The notes: generated by a model not told the origin, from the sequence alone. A stretch of 64,000 bases of DNA from Clostridium pasteurianum BC1 (GCF_000389635.1 NC_021182.1:3162001-3226000); one strand, 5' to 3'. Numbered from the stretch's first letter, positions 42,923 to 52,692 are shown. Numbers and translations: made by a program.

Positions 42923-44331
42923 GAGTAGCTATATATTCAAGAAAATCAGTTGAGACAGATAAAGGCGATAGTATTAAAAATCAAATTAAAATGTGTAAAG
43001 AATATTTTAATTTAAGAAATGACAAAGTATCTTTTGAGGTATTTGAAGATGAAGGATTTACAGGAGCTAATATAAACAGACCTTCTTTTAAGCTAATGAT
43101 GAAACAACTAAACGACTTCGATGTAGTTGCAGTGTATAGGATCGATAGAATATCAAGAAATGTTCTTGACTTTTTAAATACTTTTGAAGAGTTTAAAAAG
43201 TACAATGTTAAATTTATTAGTATAACAGAAAACTTCGATACTGAAAGTCCTATGGGCAAGATGATGCTATTAATGTTAAGTGGTTTTGCTCAAATGGAGC
43301 GTGAAAATATAGCTCAACGTGTAAAAGATAACATGAGAGAACTTGCTAAAAGTGGGAAATGGACTGGCGGCACTATACCTTTTGGATATATCACACAAAG
43401 AGTTGAAGAAAATAATAAGAAAGCTACATATTTAAAATTAGATGAATCGAGGTTACAATTAATAAAAGAAATTTTTGGAAAATACATAGAATCAGAAAGT
43501 ATGCGCAATGTTCAAAAGTGGTTGTACTTTAATGGTATTAAATGGAGCTTAAGTACTATTAAAAATATATTAACATCGCCTGTATATGCTAAAGTGAATA
43601 AAAATGTTGTTGAATATTTAAAAAATTTTGGTGATGTATTCGGTACTTGTGACAACATACATGGTATTCTATCTTATAACAGACGTCCTTACAGTAATGG
43701 TAAACATCGTTGGAATGACAAGTCAATGTTTTTTATACTATTAGTAAACATGAAGGTATTATTGAAGCTGATACGTGGCTTAAAATACAATTAATACAAG
43801 ATAAAACTAAAAAAAATCCTAGACCCAAAGAATCACAGGTTAGCTATTTAACAGGTACTTTGAAATGTGCCAAATGTGGATCACCTATAACTGTAAGTCA
43901 TAATCATAAAAATAAAGATGGCAGCATCATATATGTTTATGTATGTACAGGAAGAAAAACCTATGGTGTTGATTATTGTGATACTAAACAGATAAAACAA
44001 TCAATATTAGATGATAAATTTATAAAAAGTCTTAAAAATTATGCTAATATGGACTTTGATACATTTAATAAATGCAGCAAAGCGTTATTTAATAAGAGTT
44101 GAGGAACTAACCTCTCAAAATGAAGAATTAAAGCAAGAATTATTTTTATTGAAACAAAAAGAATTAGATAATTCTAACATACCAATAGAATTTATATACA
44201 CTGCGCTCAATCAATTTGTTAGCAACTTTGAAAAACTTGATATTTCTGAAAAAAGAGAAGCAATAAATAAATTCATAGAAAAGGTTGAATACAACAGTGA
44301 TTCAATGAATTTACATGTAACTTTTTTATAA
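42919..44331 (+). pseudogene. Large serine recombinase (integrase) with two frameshifts
   Basis: About 470 codons. Catalytic domain MRVAIYSRKSVETDKGDSIK with the nucleophilic Ser, YRIDRISRNVLDF and GKMMLLMLSGFAQMERENIAQ; recombinase domain GGTIPFGYI...MRNVQKWLYFNGI; zinc ribbon CAKCG...VCTG...DYC; C-terminal coiled coil (VEELTSQNEELKQELFLLKQ). The frame is lost near 43735 in ATGTTTTTTATAC (one more T restores YTISKHEGIIEADTWL) and again near 44090 at AATAAGAGTTGAGG. Its place beside the right attachment core fits its role in integration. As it stands excision should not work. Confidence 0.88.
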
Positions 44332-44353
44332 TATTTTATACGATGTTTATGTA

Positions 44354-44368
44354 TGGGCTGGAACTGCA
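44354..44368. other. Right attachment-site core (attR)
   Basis: TGGGCTGGAACTGCA, identical to 23485-23499, 23 bases after the integrase remnant and at the start of the 3' half of the flavin reductase gene. Confidence 0.88.
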
Positions 44369-44827
44369 TGTACAAAGCCGCCTATGCTAACTATAGCAAT
44401 ACGCCCTGAAAGATTATCTTATGAATATATAACTGAAACTATGGAGTTCGTTGTAAATCTTCCGTCTAAATCCTTAATAAAAAAAGTAGATTTCTGCGGC
44501 GTTAAATCTGGCAGAGAAATAGATAAGATTAAAGAAATGAATTTTAATTTATCCAATAGCAGCGAAATAAACTGCCCCATGATAAATGAATGCCCTATAA
44601 CACTTGAATGCAAAGTTAAAAATATCCTTTATCTTGGAACCCACCATTTATTTTTAGCAGAAATTTTAAAAGTTAATGTAGATGAAGACTTAATAGATGA
44701 ATATGGTAAAATACATTATGAAAAAGCAAATCTTATAAGCTATTGCCACGGTGAATACTATCCTTTACCTGAAAAATCCTTAGGTAAATTCGGATTTTCA
44801 GTAAAACGAAAAAAGAAAATTAAATAA
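44354..44827 (+). pseudogene. 3' fragment of the split flavin reductase gene
   Basis: Reads WAGTACTKPPMLTIAIRPER...FGFSVKRKKKIK from the core onward; 157 codons with no start or ribosome site before ATG 44384. It continues exactly where the 23380 fragment stops, and aligns with residues 36-192 of the intact paralogue at 23541. Ends at a strong terminator. Confidence 0.92.
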
Positions 44828-44870
44828 GATGGCTTAGCAATAAATTTCCAATTACTAAGCCATCTTATTT
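44822..44870. terminator. Bidirectional terminator
   Basis: 16-bp perfect stem AAATAAGATGGCTTAG / CTAAGCCATCTTATTT between the flavin reductase 3' fragment and the GT4 gene. Confidence 0.9.
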
Positions 44871-44938
44871 ACAAAAATATTTTATGATTTTTTAGATATC
44901 TTTTACTAGCTGCATATTTACAGTATGTCCTATTTGCT

Positions 44939-46654
44939 CTATTCTTCAGTTTTTTTAGTTCGCCTAGTTCTTTTTACTGGTTTCTTAGTAGATTCAATCT
45001 CACCATCACTACTATTTACGCTGATTTTCTCAGTGGAAGCAGACTTTGCAGTTGGTTTCCTTGTACGTGTCTTCCTTATTTTTGTTTTAGCTGAATCTTC
45101 TACTTTGCTTACAGCACTTTCAATTTCTGAAGCTGCTTTTATTGCCTCGGAGGCTTCCCCATCCGGTTTTGACTCATTGGCATTTTTACTTGCTGTTTTT
45201 GTTCTAGTTGTTATCTTAAGAGTTTCTTTAGTTTTAGCCGCATTTGATGCTGCCCTGGTTTTACTTTTAGCTTCAGAGGAAGTATCTTCTATTTTGCTTA
45301 CAGTAGCAGCATTAGCTGCAGTAACTTTCCTCGACCTTCTTCTTGGCTTAGTTTCTTCAGAACTTTGGATTTTTTTCTTAGCTATTTCTGTTTTTCTAGA
45401 AGAAACAACTCTTTTGCTTTTCTTTGTATCGCTTAAATTAGTTTCTGTAAAAACTTTTTTATCCACATCCCACTCTGTATCTAAAGCTTCCGATTTAACT
45501 AAAGTGTACATTTTAGTTGTTAACTTAGCAACTTCTTCCCAGGTATATTTCTCTTTTACACTTTCTTTAGCCTTTTCTTTTATACGTTCACATAATTCAT
45601 TATCCTGTAACAGTGCTAACACATTATCCTTAAGACTTTCTACCAATCCATTTATCATTTTCATTCCATTTACTCTATGCTTTACTAATTCACTTAATCC
45701 ACCAGTATCTGAAACTACAATTGGACATCCTGCTGCCATAGCTTCCAGAGCTACTATCCCAAAGGGTTCATATAGTGATGGAAATACTGCTATATTGGCA
45801 ACTCTATATAATTTACTCTTAATTTCATTATTCATATATCCTGAAAATAAAATTTTATTTTCAAGCCCTATTTGTTTAACCTTATATTTTAATTCTTCCG
45901 TCATAGGTCCTGTTCCTGCTATTACAAATTTTGCTTTACTATATTCCGCTATTATTCGTGGTGCAGCATCTATTAATAGTTGAATTCCCTTTTCAAAAAC
46001 ATGTCTTCCTATAAAAAATATTATTTTTTCATCATCTAAAGCATAATTTCTTCTAAACTCTAAAGGATTAAATTCAAAATCAAACCCTTTTGAATCCACG
46101 CCATTAGGAACTACCCAAATTTTATCATCTGCTACTTTAAAGTTGCTTATAATTTGTTCCTTCATGTAATTGCTGCAAGATATAATCTTCCAAGATTCAT
46201 ATGTTAAAAGCCATTCTGTTGAAGAAATATATCTTTGCATATCTGTTCTTATCCCATTGTTTCTTCCTTCTTCAGTAGCATGTATAGTAGAAACCATAGG
46301 AATATTAAAAGACCACTTTAGTGCCTTTGCACTATAGGCTGAAAGCCAATCATGGGCATGAATTATATCTATTTTACCTATTTTCCTTATAATTCTAATA
46401 CATTCTTCAATCATTGAAAAATTAAGCTGCATAATCCATTTTGTGAAATCTTCAGTATCTATTTTATATGGTGTAACTCTATGAACTATAATACCATCAT
46501 CATTTTCCTCCACTGGTGACGTACCTTCCTCGCAGGTAATTACATGTATTTCATGACCTAATAAAGTTAGGGCCCTAGAAAGATTATGTACATGATTAGA
46601 TAATCCTCCTATATTTTTAGGTGGATATTCCCAAGAAAGCATTACTATTCTCAT
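44939..46654 (-). CDS. GT4-type glycosyltransferase (glycogen synthase-like) with basic low-complexity tail
   Basis: 571 residues from ATG 46654 (MRIVMLSWEYPPKNIGGLSN) with AAAAGGAG 8-9 bases upstream. Residues 1-390 form a GT-B enzyme: the GGL glycine loop, HAHDWLSAYSAKAL, STIHATEEGRNNG, VVPNGVD, FIGRHVFEKGIQLL and the donor-binding EPFGIVALEAMAAG. Family members extend alpha-glucans or make trehalose-like products, and this subtype travels with GH57 and DUF4912 genes (here 39 kb away). Residues about 410-571 are Lys/Arg/Ser/Thr/Ala/Glu-rich, with RRRSRK and TRTRKPTAKSA, like histone H1 tails: probably disordered and nucleic-acid or polyanion binding. The tail is unusual for GT4 enzymes. Confidence 0.9.
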   Translation of the reverse strand: MRIVMLSWEYPPKNIGGLSNHVHNLSRALTLLGHEIHVITCEEGTSPVEENDDGIIVHRVTPYKIDTEDFTKWIMQLNFSMIEECIRIIRKIGKIDIIHAHDWLSAYSAKALKWSFNIPMVSTIHATEEGRNNGIRTDMQRYISSTEWLLTYESWKIISCSNYMKEQIISNFKVADDKIWVVPNGVDSKGFDFEFNPLEFRRNYALDDEKIIFFIGRHVFEKGIQLLIDAAPRIIAEYSKAKFVIAGTGPMTEELKYKVKQIGLENKILFSGYMNNEIKSKLYRVANIAVFPSLYEPFGIVALEAMAAGCPIVVSDTGGLSELVKHRVNGMKMINGLVESLKDNVLALLQDNELCERIKEKAKESVKEKYTWEEVAKLTTKMYTLVKSEALDTEWDVDKKVFTETNLSDTKKSKRVVSSRKTEIAKKKIQSSEETKPRRRSRKVTAANAATVSKIEDTSSEAKSKTRAASNAAKTKETLKITTRTKTASKNANESKPDGEASEAIKAASEIESAVSKVEDSAKTKIRKTRTRKPTAKSASTEKISVNSSDGEIESTKKPVKRTRRTKKTEE

Positions 46655-46724
46655 CAAACAACTCTCCTTTTCAATGATTAAATTATTCAAGCTATAATTT
46701 TACTTTTAAACTTATTTATATTTA

Positions 46725-46882
46725 GGCACATTCAAATAAATAACTAGTCAGTATTCTAGTCTATTTTGAATCCTACTGCATCAACAGAGCCCTCAGATAG
46801 CCTCACTATCTTAGTTACTTGTTTCCATCTATGATTCATAATATACGTCGCATCTTTGACTTACTATTTATTTTCATATATC
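46725..46882. repeat. MITE copy 1
   Basis: 158 bp with imperfect terminal inverted repeats (left GGCACATTCAAATAAATA, right TATTTATTTTCATATATC) and a middle nearly identical to 48276-48432. It contains AGATAG/CTATCT and no ORF. Lies just downstream of fabV on the minus strand. Confidence 0.82.
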
Positions 46883-47025
46883 TTAATTGTATTGCTTTTC
46901 ATATACCTTATAATACAATAATAAATCTTTATGATTACATTTACAAGTAATATAATAATTATAAAAATAAATTCCTTAAATTGCATATATTTCATATTTA
47001 GATTTATGCATAAATGCTGTATTAT

Positions 47026-48210
47026 CTATATCATATTTATCATATCTACATCAACATTAGTATCCTTTTCATAGTCAATATCACTATATTCAAATCCGAA
47101 CAATTTAAAAAAATCTCTTTGGAATTCTTTAATATTAGTTAAATTTGTAATGTTTTCTGTAGTTATCCTGTCCCAGATATTACACACTTCTTCTTGGACA
47201 TCTTTCCTCATTTCCATATCATCTAATCGTATTCTATTTTTCTCATCTAATTGAAGATTACCACTGTTTATTTTGGAAAATAATCTACACATTTGCTCAA
47301 TACATCCCTCTTGAATATTTTTTTCTTTCATAACTTTGTCTAGTACAGAGACATATAATGGAACTACAGGAATAGCAGAACTTGATTGGGTAACTAAAGC
47401 TTTATTTACTGAAATAAACGCTTTTCCATTTATAGCTTTTAACTTTTGATCTAATTGTAGAGAAGTGGCTTCTAAATTTTCTTTAGCTTTACCAATAGTA
47501 CCCTGCCTATATATGGGATATGTGATTTCAGGTCCAATATAAGAGTATGCAATGGTAGTTGCACCTTGTTCAAGCACTTTTTCATTCATCAATGCGTCAA
47601 TCCAAAGCTTCCAATCTTGTCCACCCATTACGTTTACAGTTTGCTCTATTTCATCTTCGCTAGCTGGCTCAATTTCAACATTGGATACTTTAAAGGTATG
47701 AAAATTTACAGTTTTATTTTTATAGGCTTTTTCTATAGGCTTTAAAGCCGAATAGGATATTTTACCTGTAAGTGGATCTTTTCTTTTAGGTGAGGCTATG
47801 CTGTAGATGACAATATCCACTTTTCCAAAATCCTTTTTTATCAATTCTATAGTTTTGTCTTTAATTTCCTTAGAAAATGCATCTCCATTAATAGTTTTAG
47901 AATAATAACCTTTATTTAAGGCCTCCTGCTCAAAAGCTGCAGTATTATACCAGCCTGCAGTACCAGTTCTATTTCCAGATGCCTGCTTTTCAAATATTAT
48001 TCCAATAGTACTAGCTTTATAACCAAAAGTAGAAACTATTCTAGAAGACAATCCATAGCCTGTAGACGCGCCAATTATAAGCACCTTTTTAAATCCACCT
48101 GATAATTTAAACTTTTCTACGTAGTCTATTTGTTCTAAGACATTTTTTCTACATCCTTCCGGGTGAGCTGTAACACATATAAAATCCCTGAATTTTGGTT
48201 TTACTATCAT
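47026..48210 (-). CDS. fabV: Trans-2-enoyl-CoA/ACP reductase, FabV/Ter family
   Basis: 394 residues, full family length. NAD(H)-binding GASTGYGLSSRI near residue 48; active site region YIGPEITYPIYRQGTIGKAK with the Tyr and Lys of the Y-x8-K type motif; IYSIASPKRKDP and VNVMGGQDWKLWIDAL are family hallmarks. Reduces the trans-2 double bond of enoyl-ACP or crotonyl-CoA, so it serves fatty-acid synthesis or butyrate/butanol formation without electron bifurcation. Flanked on both sides by MITE copies in the same orientation. Confidence 0.95.
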   Translation of the reverse strand: MIVKPKFRDFICVTAHPEGCRKNVLEQIDYVEKFKLSGGFKKVLIIGASTGYGLSSRIVSTFGYKASTIGIIFEKQASGNRTGTAGWYNTAAFEQEALNKGYYSKTINGDAFSKEIKDKTIELIKKDFGKVDIVIYSIASPKRKDPLTGKISYSALKPIEKAYKNKTVNFHTFKVSNVEIEPASEDEIEQTVNVMGGQDWKLWIDALMNEKVLEQGATTIAYSYIGPEITYPIYRQGTIGKAKENLEATSLQLDQKLKAINGKAFISVNKALVTQSSSAIPVVPLYVSVLDKVMKEKNIQEGCIEQMCRLFSKINSGNLQLDEKNRIRLDDMEMRKDVQEEVCNIWDRITTENITNLTNIKEFQRDFFKLFGFEYSDIDYEKDTNVDVDMINMI

Positions 48211-48275
48211 AAATTATCCTCCTAAACTTAATTTGCATATGACTTAAATAATTTTAAAATTAAATTATATATTTA

Positions 48276-48432
48276 GGCATATTCAAATAAATAACTAGTC
48301 AGTATTCTAGTCTATTTTGAATCCTACTACGTCAACAGAACCCTCAGATAGCTCACTATCCTCGGAACCCGTTTCCTTGTATGATTAAAAATATCCGTCG
48401 CATCTTTGACTTACTATTTATTTTCATATGCC
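48276..48432. repeat. MITE copy 2
   Basis: 157 bp with terminal inverted repeats GGCATATTCAAATAAATA / TATTTATTTTCATATGCC (two mismatches). Shares long identical blocks with copy 1, e.g. AACTAGTCAGTATTCTAGTC at the left and CGTCGCATCTTTGACTTACT at the right. No coding capacity; upstream of fabV on the minus strand. Confidence 0.85.
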
Positions 48433-48825
48433 TTATCTAATGATTAGTTACTGCAACATTTTCACCACTTTAAGGTAAACGGTAACAAATATAACATAAA
48501 TTTTGTTTTATCTACTTTTCTTAAGCTTGGACACCATACACATGTTACTGAATAATTTATTTAAACTTAGTGAAAGAAATAAACTCACACCAAGTATGAT
48601 TACTTGATATTATAATACTATAAACATTTCTCGTGGTAAATAAATTATTTATATTTTTTTCTATTTATCCAAATAATAAACAGAATAGTATCTATCATAT
48701 TTGCTTAAATATATTATGTAACAATATAAAAATATATTTTATAATATTATCCTCTATACATATTATTTTCATGAGAATTAAGTTTTACATCATCGAATGC
48801 TGTGTGCAGTATTTTTTAAAAAATA
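48433..48825. other. Intergenic region, no convincing gene
   Basis: About 390 AT-rich bases. A 68-codon hydrophobic frame (48633-48839) is open on the + strand but has no ribosome site and runs into the terminator of the opposite operon, so it is not accepted. Confidence 0.5.
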
Positions 48826-48865
48826 AAATGTTGTACTAAAATTTTCAACATTTTAGTACAACATT
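48826..48865 (-). terminator. Terminator of the NfeD/SPFH operon
   Basis: AATGTTGTACTAAAAT / ATTTTAGTACAACATT, 16-bp stem, followed on the minus strand by TTATTTTTT. Confidence 0.85.
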
Positions 48866-48982
48866 CTTACTAATAAATACACACTTTTTATTTCATTACT
48901 AGCCGCTGTAATACTCTATCTCCATAAAAGGAAAACAGCTAAATAATTACTCTAATATTTTATTTATAATTTTAATCCTATT

Positions 48983-49915
48983 CTATTTATTTTTTAATAA
49001 TTCTCCTATTGCAGCAATACTGCCAAGTGAAGATAAGGTTTCATTAGGAAGTATAAGTTTATTAGCAGGGTTTTTAGCCATTTCCTGTAAAGCTTCAACT
49101 TGTTTTAATGCTATTACAGTTTCATTAGTTCCTGAGTCCAATATTGCCTTGTTAACTTTTAATATAGCCTCTGCCTGTGCTATTGCAACTATTTCTATAG
49201 CCTTACCTTTACCATCAGCCTCTAACTCCTGACTTTCTTTAAGTCCTTCTGCTCGTCTTATATTAGCTTGTTTCTCTGCTTCTGCCTGAAGAATTTTTGC
49301 CTGTTTTTCTCCTTCTGCTATGGAGATGTAACTTTGTCTTTTACCTTCTGCTTCAAGAATTACTGCTCTTTTATCTCTTTCTGCTCTCATCTGTTTTTCC
49401 ATAGCCTGCTGAATTTCTGTAGGTGGGATAATATTTTTAATTTCTACAGAAAGTATTTTAATTCCATAGGCATCTGTTATTTCATCTACTACTTCTAGTA
49501 GCTTAGAATTAATCCTATCTCTTCCAGATAAAACTTCATCTAATGTCATGTCTCCCACTATGTTTCTCATATTTGTAATAGTAGAATATATTATACCAGA
49601 TTTAAAGTTCTCAATATTGTAGATAGCGTCTTTTGCCTCCATAACCTTAAAGAAAATAACATTATCAATAGAAATTTTAACATTGTCCTTAGTAATAACA
49701 CTTTGAGGTTCAATATCCAATATTTGCTGTTTAGTTGAAACCCTTCCTCTGACAAAATCCACAAAAGGTATTACAAAATTCCAACCTGGTTGAAGAGTTC
49801 TATGGTATTGTCCTAGTCTTTCAACTACAAATAAGTATCCAGTAGTAACAACTTTAAGAGAACTTAATAAAATAATAACTATAAGAATAATAATAATTAA
49901 TACAGGAATAATCAT
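48983..49915 (-). CDS. SPFH/Band-7 (stomatin-like, QmcA) membrane protein
   Basis: 310 residues. N-terminal membrane anchor (IIIILIVIILLSSL), SPFH domain (GYLFVVERLGQYHRTLQPGW...VSTKQQILDIEPQSVITKDN), then a coiled coil with repeated EAEGKRQSYISIAEGEKQAK. Forms large membrane-associated ring or cage assemblies. The partner NfeD gene precedes it with a 4-base overlap, the standard stomatin operon. Confidence 0.93.
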   Translation of the reverse strand: MIIPVLIIIILIVIILLSSLKVVTTGYLFVVERLGQYHRTLQPGWNFVIPFVDFVRGRVSTKQQILDIEPQSVITKDNVKISIDNVIFFKVMEAKDAIYNIENFKSGIIYSTITNMRNIVGDMTLDEVLSGRDRINSKLLEVVDEITDAYGIKILSVEIKNIIPPTEIQQAMEKQMRAERDKRAVILEAEGKRQSYISIAEGEKQAKILQAEAEKQANIRRAEGLKESQELEADGKGKAIEIVAIAQAEAILKVNKAILDSGTNETVIALKQVEALQEMAKNPANKLILPNETLSSLGSIAAIGELLKNK

Positions 49916-50358
49916 TCAATATCCTCTCCTTTTTCTTCTTTTTTTATGACAAGCTTATTTCCTTCTAGACCTATAATCTTAAATTTTTCACCCTCCGATA
50001 AATATACTCCTTCATTTTTAACAGTCCAGTATATACCATCAAGTTTTATTCTTCCTTTTTCTTTAATGTCTTTTTCAGCTGTAATAACTCTGCCAATAAA
50101 GTTTTCCTCCATGGTTGGAGTTTTTGGTATATCCTTATTTAAAAATTTCTTTGCGAAAGGATAACCTATAGAATAGGACACTCCAGTTAATACCACAAAC
50201 ACACCAATCTGTACAGGAAAAGAATATCCTAAGGATAATGCTATTATAGCTCCAATGCCGCCAATGGTAAACCATACAAAAAGAAAACCAGCAGTTAAAA
50301 AATCAATAATTAAACAAGTTATGGCTATAACAACCCAAAGCTGTAATGCATCTTTCAA
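49912..50358 (-). CDS. NfeD-like membrane protein
   Basis: 148 residues: three or four membrane segments in residues 5-75, then a soluble OB-fold domain (GRVITAEKDIKEKGRIKLDG, IYWTVKNEGVYLSEGEKFKI) typical of short NfeD proteins. Works with the SPFH protein encoded next. Ribosome site GGGGG before the ATG. Confidence 0.9.
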   Translation of the reverse strand: MKDALQLWVVIAITCLIIDFLTAGFLFVWFTIGGIGAIIALSLGYSFPVQIGVFVVLTGVSYSIGYPFAKKFLNKDIPKTPTMEENFIGRVITAEKDIKEKGRIKLDGIYWTVKNEGVYLSEGEKFKIIGLEGNKLVIKKEEKGEDIE

Positions 50359-50758
50359 TTCAAATCCCCCCTTAATTAATTAATTTTATAAAGCAAATAC
50401 TCTAATAATAAATTTATATAAAGGACATTTATTTAATTGTATAACATTTATGTAAAATATAATACAATAAATTCATATTCAATATAATTATGTATTTAAA
50501 TATATTGTCTATACAAATTATAATATCGTATTTATATCATTAAATAAAGTTTTGTTTTCACTTATTAAGCAGTATTTTAAACCACTTGACTAACTTTTCT
50601 CCACTGTATATCATGCCCCCTCCTCCTATCGTTAATTTTCTTATGTTTACTATGGATATTAATTAATCTTATTATATTGAATATAAAATGCACAATATGT
50701 TAAGCTATATTAAAGAAAATGAGTCAAACTTTTTTCATTAAGAAATGGAGTGAGAATA
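50359..50758. other. Intergenic region, promoter area of divergent units
   Basis: About 400 AT-rich bases between nfeD and nadE. No gene or strong hairpin seen. Confidence 0.5.
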
Positions 50759-52684
50759 ATGGTAAATTCTTTTATAAAAGTATCTGCTGCCTGCCCAAAA
50801 ACCAGAGTATCAGATATAGACTTTAATTTAGAAAATATAAAAAGCTGCATAGTTAAAGCTTTAAAAGACAATTCAAAGCTTGTTATATTTCCTGAACTAT
50901 CTATAACTTCTTATACCTGTGGAGATTTATTTTATCAAGAAAAACTTATTCATAAATCCTACGATGCTCTTGAGGAACTTTGTCTTTTCTCAAAGGAAAA
51001 AGATGTATTAATAGTAGTAGGTTCAATTTTAATTCGCAACTATTGTACATATAATTGTGCTTTTACAATATTTAATGGCAAAATATTAGGTATTGTACCT
51101 AAAAGTTATATACCTAATTATACAGAATTCTATGAAAAGAGATGGTTTACTGAAGGTTTGGGGATTATAGATGAATCAGTAGACTTACCTTTTCAAATCA
51201 ATATTCCCTTTGGCACAAATTTAATCTTTAGTTCAGGTAAACTAAAACTGGGGCTAGAAATTTGCGAAGATCTTTGGGTTACCATTCCTCCAAGTTCTTA
51301 TTTAAGCCTTTGTGGTGCTAATATAATTGGAAATCTCTCTGCTTCAAATGAAGTTGTAAGTAAAGCCGATTACAGAAAAAGTCTAGTTTCAAATCAAAGC
51401 GCCAGATGTATGGGTGCCTATGTGTATGCTTCCAGCGGAGTCTATGAATCATCCACAGACCTACTCTTTAGCGGTGATCTTATTATTGGAGAAAATGGTT
51501 TAATAGTCAAAGCTAATGAACGATTTCAAAGAGAAAATCAAGTTATAACCTCAATTATAGATTTTGATAAACTAGATATGGAGAGAACAAAAAATGTAAG
51601 CTTCAGTGATAGTATAAAAATTTGCCCATTTAAAAGTAAAATTATTAACTTTAATTTTAAAAATACATATATAGGTGAATTTAACAGGTTTATTGATAAG
51701 CATCCTTTTGTACCTGCTGATGAGTCAGTCCGCCAGGTTAGATGCAAAGAGATATTCAATATTCAAACTGCTGCCCTTGCAAAGAGAATAGAACATACTA
51801 ATCTAAAAAAAGCTGTAATTGGTATATCTGGTGGTTTAGATTCAACTCTAGCATTACTAGTAATTATAAAGACCTTCGATATGCTAAAATTACCAAGAAA
51901 GAATATTCTCACCATAACAATGCCAGGCTTTGGTACTACTGATAGAACTTATAATAATGCAATTAGTCTATGCAAAAATTCAGATACTGACCTTAAAGAA
52001 ATAAACATAGTTGACGCATGTCTTCTACACTTTAAAGATATAGGCCATAATCCTGAAAACCATGATGTAACTTATGAAAATGTTCAAGCAAGAGAGAGAA
52101 CTCAAATATTAATGGACATTGCCAACAAAGAAGCTGGACTGTTAATTGGTACTGGAGATTTATCAGAGCTTGCATTGGGCTGGTGTACCTATAATGGTGA
52201 TCACATGTCCATGTATTCTGTAAATTGTTCTATACCTAAAACTTTAGTGAGATATCTAGTTAAATATGTGGCTGAAAAAGAAGTAGATAACGTTACATCA
52301 AAAATTCTACTAGACATACTAAATACACCTGTAAGCCCGGAACTTTTACCTAAAGATAAAGAAGGTAATATAGCACAAAAAACAGAAGATCTAGTTGGCC
52401 CTTACGAGCTTCATGACTTCTTTTTATATTATTTTATACGACAAGGGGCATCTCCGGAAAAAATATTATATCTTTCCAAAATTGCTTTTAAAGATACCTA
52501 TAGCGAAGAAACTATAGAAAAATGGCTTAACAAATTTATCACACGATTTTTCACCCAGCAATTTAAACGTTCCGCTGTGCCTGATGGACCAAAGGTAGGA
52601 ACTGTAAGTTTATCTCCAAGAGGTGACTGGCGAATGCCTTCTGATGCAAGCTTTAATTTATGGATAGATAACTTCAATAAATAA
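50759..52684 (+). CDS. nadE: Glutamine-dependent NAD+ synthase
   Basis: 641 residues from ATG 50759 with GGAG 9 bases upstream. N-terminal nitrilase-type glutaminase: Glu in VIFPELSITSY, Lys in VPKSYIPNYTEFYEKRWF, Cys in LGLEICEDLWVTIP. C-terminal synthetase: PP-loop AVIGISGGLDSTLALL, GTGDLSELALGWCTYNGDHM and the C-terminal KVGTVSLSPRGDWRMPSDA. Converts nicotinic acid adenine dinucleotide to NAD+ using glutamine. Two-domain form typical of clostridia. Stands alone. Confidence 0.96.
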   Translation: MVNSFIKVSAACPKTRVSDIDFNLENIKSCIVKALKDNSKLVIFPELSITSYTCGDLFYQEKLIHKSYDALEELCLFSKEKDVLIVVGSILIRNYCTYNCAFTIFNGKILGIVPKSYIPNYTEFYEKRWFTEGLGIIDESVDLPFQINIPFGTNLIFSSGKLKLGLEICEDLWVTIPPSSYLSLCGANIIGNLSASNEVVSKADYRKSLVSNQSARCMGAYVYASSGVYESSTDLLFSGDLIIGENGLIVKANERFQRENQVITSIIDFDKLDMERTKNVSFSDSIKICPFKSKIINFNFKNTYIGEFNRFIDKHPFVPADESVRQVRCKEIFNIQTAALAKRIEHTNLKKAVIGISGGLDSTLALLVIIKTFDMLKLPRKNILTITMPGFGTTDRTYNNAISLCKNSDTDLKEINIVDACLLHFKDIGHNPENHDVTYENVQARERTQILMDIANKEAGLLIGTGDLSELALGWCTYNGDHMSMYSVNCSIPKTLVRYLVKYVAEKEVDNVTSKILLDILNTPVSPELLPKDKEGNIAQKTEDLVGPYELHDFFLYYFIRQGASPEKILYLSKIAFKDTYSEETIEKWLNKFITRFFTQQFKRSAVPDGPKVGTVSLSPRGDWRMPSDASFNLWIDNFNK

Positions 52685-52692
52685 TTATATCT

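Larger units (their letters stand above)
23485..44368. mobile_element. Integrated element (defective prophage) in a flavin reductase gene
   Basis: About 20.9 kb bounded by direct 15-base cores, splitting one gene whose two halves rejoin in frame. A large serine recombinase (frameshifted) is next to the right core, with a repressor fragment before it. Inside are phage SSB, HD protein, recombination-gene and methyltransferase remnants, tail-protein fragment, endolysin and holins, then cargo genes toward the left core. Head, portal, terminase and most tail genes are absent. The rebuilt attP has TTTATG and CATAAA flanking the core, a partial dyad of the kind serine integrases use. Confidence 0.88.

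Noticed and set aside
44925-45983. 352-codon open frame on the + strand
   Set aside because: Lies wholly antisense to the GT4 gene and results from its low-complexity Lys/Ser/Thr tail; no ribosome site and a Leu/Ser/Phe-rich translation typical of an antisense shadow.
48633-48839. 68-codon hydrophobic + strand frame
   Set aside because: No ribosome site, AT-driven Ile/Phe/Asn composition, and it runs into the opposite operon's terminator.
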